DNA of 64,000 bases from Candidatus Cloacimonetes bacterium HGW-Cloacimonetes-2 (GTDB taxonomy: Bacteria; Cloacimonadota; Cloacimonadia; Cloacimonadales; Cloacimonadaceae): the NCBI GenBank assembly GCA_002842035.1, contig PHBP01000001.1, forward strand, positions 467,557-531,556, read 5' to 3'. Made by a program: the position numbers and the translations under genes. The notes under the pieces are model-generated. The model saw only the letters and a list, made by a program, of their open reading frames with translations. It did not search any database and was not told where the DNA came from. Below are positions 62,765 through 64,000 of this stretch, one piece after another (position 1 is the first letter of the stretch; every line of letters starts with the position of its first letter).

Positions 62765-62840
62765 TGGCATCCCGTGGGGGAATCGAACCCCCGTTGCGTG
62801 ACTGAGAATCACGAGTCCTAGGCCACTAGACGAACGGGAC
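62765..62840 (-). tRNA. tRNA-Glu(CTC)
   Basis: 76 nt with CCA encoded. Acceptor GTCCCGT/ACGGGAT, anticodon stem CGTGA/TCACG around the loop TTCTCAG, so the anticodon is CTC. T arm GGTTCGATT. Confidence 0.9.
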
Positions 62841-62862
62841 ACAGCTTACACGAATCAAAATT

Positions 62863-62937
62863 TGGCGACCCCTAGGGGAATCGAACCCCTCTTGCAAGAA
62901 TGAAAATCTTGAGTCCTAACCGATAGACGAAGGGGTC
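62863..62937 (-). tRNA. tRNA-Glu(TTC)
   Basis: 75 nt with CCA encoded. Acceptor GACCCCT/AGGGGTC, anticodon stem CAAGA/TCTTG around the loop TTTTCAT, so the anticodon is TTC. It lies 22 bases upstream (minus strand) of tRNA-Glu(CTC). Confidence 0.9.
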
Positions 62938-62944
62938 GCGAAAA

Positions 62945-63019
62945 TGGTGATCCAGGTTGGACTCGAACCAACGACTCTCTACTTAAAAGGCAGATACTCT
63001 ACCACTGAGTTACTGGACC
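62945..63019 (-). tRNA. tRNA-Lys(TTT)
   Basis: 75 nt with CCA encoded. Acceptor GGTCCAG/CTGGATC (one G-T pair), anticodon stem TCTGC/GTAGA (one G-T pair) around the loop CTTTTAA, so the anticodon is TTT. A perfect TTGACA (63063-63068, minus) lies upstream, suggesting one promoter for all three tRNAs; I could not find a good -10. Confidence 0.88.
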
Positions 63020-63207
63020 TCGCTTGATCGTGTTTTGCCAAAGAATTTGGATGGCGCTTTTCTGTCAAGAAAAAATCTCTCGTTTGCTCTACCCCAAGCC
63101 TGGCCACTCATCCAATTGTTAAAACCTCACTGAAGCTTCAAAATCAGTCACGTTTGCCTCAAAACGGGATATCCTAGTCACAACAGCGGTTTTCGGGACT
63201 GGTAGTA

Positions 63208-63471
63208 TTCCAGAACTATCCCAATCCCTTCAATCCGGTTACTTCGATCAAGTATGATCTGGCAGAAACCAGTCAGGTGAGAATGGATATCTACAACGTC
63301 AGGGGACAACTCGTGAAAACACTTCTGAATCAAGAAATGCTTGCTGGAACCCACAGCGTGATCTGGGATGGCAAAGATGGTCAAGGAAGATCTGTGTCCT
63401 CCGGTGTTTACTTGTATCGGATGACTATGCCTAACAAGGTCTTGACAAATAAGATGCTGTTGCTAAAATAG
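63208..63471 (+). pseudogene. Orphan T9SS-type sorting domain (gene remnant)
   Basis: About 87 codons starting FQNYPNPFNPVTSIKYDL and ending in the stop TAG, with no start or signal peptide (the frame is closed by a TAG at 63175). It is almost identical to the sorting domain of the beta-helix gene at 38375: about 16 base differences in 264, mostly synonymous. A small hairpin (GCCAC/GTGGC) follows. An abrupt similarity start at 63208 suggests a recombined fragment. Confidence 0.8.
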
Positions 63472-63576
63472 CCACTTTAGTGGCCTTCTCTTTCTGCCTG
63501 TTTTCCAATACGATAAGAGCGTTTCCGTCTATCAGCTTAGCCTCAACTGTAGCTTTGATCCTATAAACGATTCAGG

Positions 63577-64000
63577 CTATCTGATCAACGTCAGCTTCTT
63601 TGAGCTGAGTTTTCTACCGTTTACAATCAGATTAACCAAGTATATTCCGGATGAGCATCTGGAATTTTCTGCATCTCTACCATCCCAGAAAGTGAGTTGC
63701 TCACCAGTCTTTCCAGGGTCAAGGATAATAGTCTTAACCCTTTGTCCTTTAATGTTGTAGATTGTTACACTAGCATTGTTAACGCTCTCAGGTCTGTCAC
63801 TTCCACTGTTTAGGGTACTCACCTTGATATTGGTAAAAACGCTAAAGGGATTAGGATAAGCTGTAAGACTGAGTGCAGGAGTACCCGGAGCTGTGGGATC
63901 ATCATTAGCCACAGGTGGAGCTCCAAACTCAAAACAGCCCATATCTATCCTACCTTCCCAGACTCTCTGGTTACCCGCCAGATCATAAGGCAAAAGGTTC
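63577..64000 (-). CDS. Beta-helix surface protein, partial, with T9SS-type sorting domain
   Basis: At least 141 residues; the gene continues past the right end of the window. It starts with LPYDLAGNQRVWEGRIDMGCFEFG, the same 'choice-of-anchor Q' end as in the protein at 35908 (LPPMDLAGNHRIANGRIDMGVYEYD), then a sorting domain: AYPNPFSVFTNIKV, YNIKGQRVKTI, FWDGRDAENSRCSSGIYLVNL. Probably a parallel beta-helix protein. Stop codon TAG at 63577. Confidence 0.75.
   Translation of the reverse strand, partial: NLLPYDLAGNQRVWEGRIDMGCFEFGAPPVANDDPTAPGTPALSLTAYPNPFSVFTNIKVSTLNSGSDRPESVNNASVTIYNIKGQRVKTIILDPGKTGEQLTFWDGRDAENSRCSSGIYLVNLIVNGRKLSSKKLTLIR

Overview
The window looks like a chromosomal segment of an uncultured FCB-group bacterium, most likely Cloacimonadota (a relative of 'Candidatus Cloacimonas'). 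Three things point there. Eight loci end in the same C-terminal sorting domain (Pro-Asn-Pro-Phe, then RGQLVKTL-like, W-G-D, S-G-x-Y-x-Y-R-M and a terminal Lys), as in type IX secretion cargo. Lipoproteins and outer-membrane barrels are abundant. The gene content is anaerobic, with moderate GC. The assignment is inference: there is no rRNA or core ribosomal gene in the window.

Layout. 0.2-9 kb: a lipoprotein, an OMPP1/FadL-type porin, a DUF47-PiT-AEC transport operon, a small DMT protein, and a tightly overlapping iron-alcohol dehydrogenase / AhpD-like / pyridoxal kinase operon. 9.3-19 kb: three large sorted surface proteins around an M3 peptidase; sigma54-like -24/-12 elements precede the surface genes. 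19-20 kb: a repeat-rich gap. 19.7-28 kb: a thioesterase; htpX-rlmD-lipoprotein-GYF; a lamin-tail surface protein with a TPR partner. 28.2-35.3 kb: a six-gene, complex I-like membrane cluster whose 'hydrogenase' large subunit lacks the NiFe cysteines (Ehr-type). 35.3-44.8 kb: beta-helix surface proteins, one split by an amber codon and truncated, then a 1381-residue adhesin-like protein. 45-50 kb: a DUF3795 protein, paired propeller lipoproteins and paralogous outer-membrane barrels. 50.1-52.5 kb: rrf2-iscS-iscU with a dyad operator; IscU carries a DUF59 tail. 52.6-53.3 kb: an orphan ABC ATPase. 53.4-61.1 kb: a ten-gene housekeeping operon (xseB, polyprenyl synthase, dut, PspC, nadA, methyltransferase, FtsX-like, pgsA, two lipoproteins) behind a consensus sigma70 promoter. 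61.1-63 kb: thiamine pyrophosphokinase, an M23 peptidase and three tRNAs (two Glu, one Lys). The right end holds an orphan sorting domain and a partial beta-helix gene.

The most unusual structure is an intergenic repeat family: four copies of an exactly 71-nt element, each built from three 11-mers (ATCAnnnnnAA), a 5-nt centre and three inverted 11-mers, at 176, 19038, 28110 and 49933. The NiFe-less Ehr cluster, with a half-ferredoxin fused to its small subunit, and the sigma54-like signals upstream of secreted-protein genes are the next best leads. No CRISPR array or intact transposase was seen.
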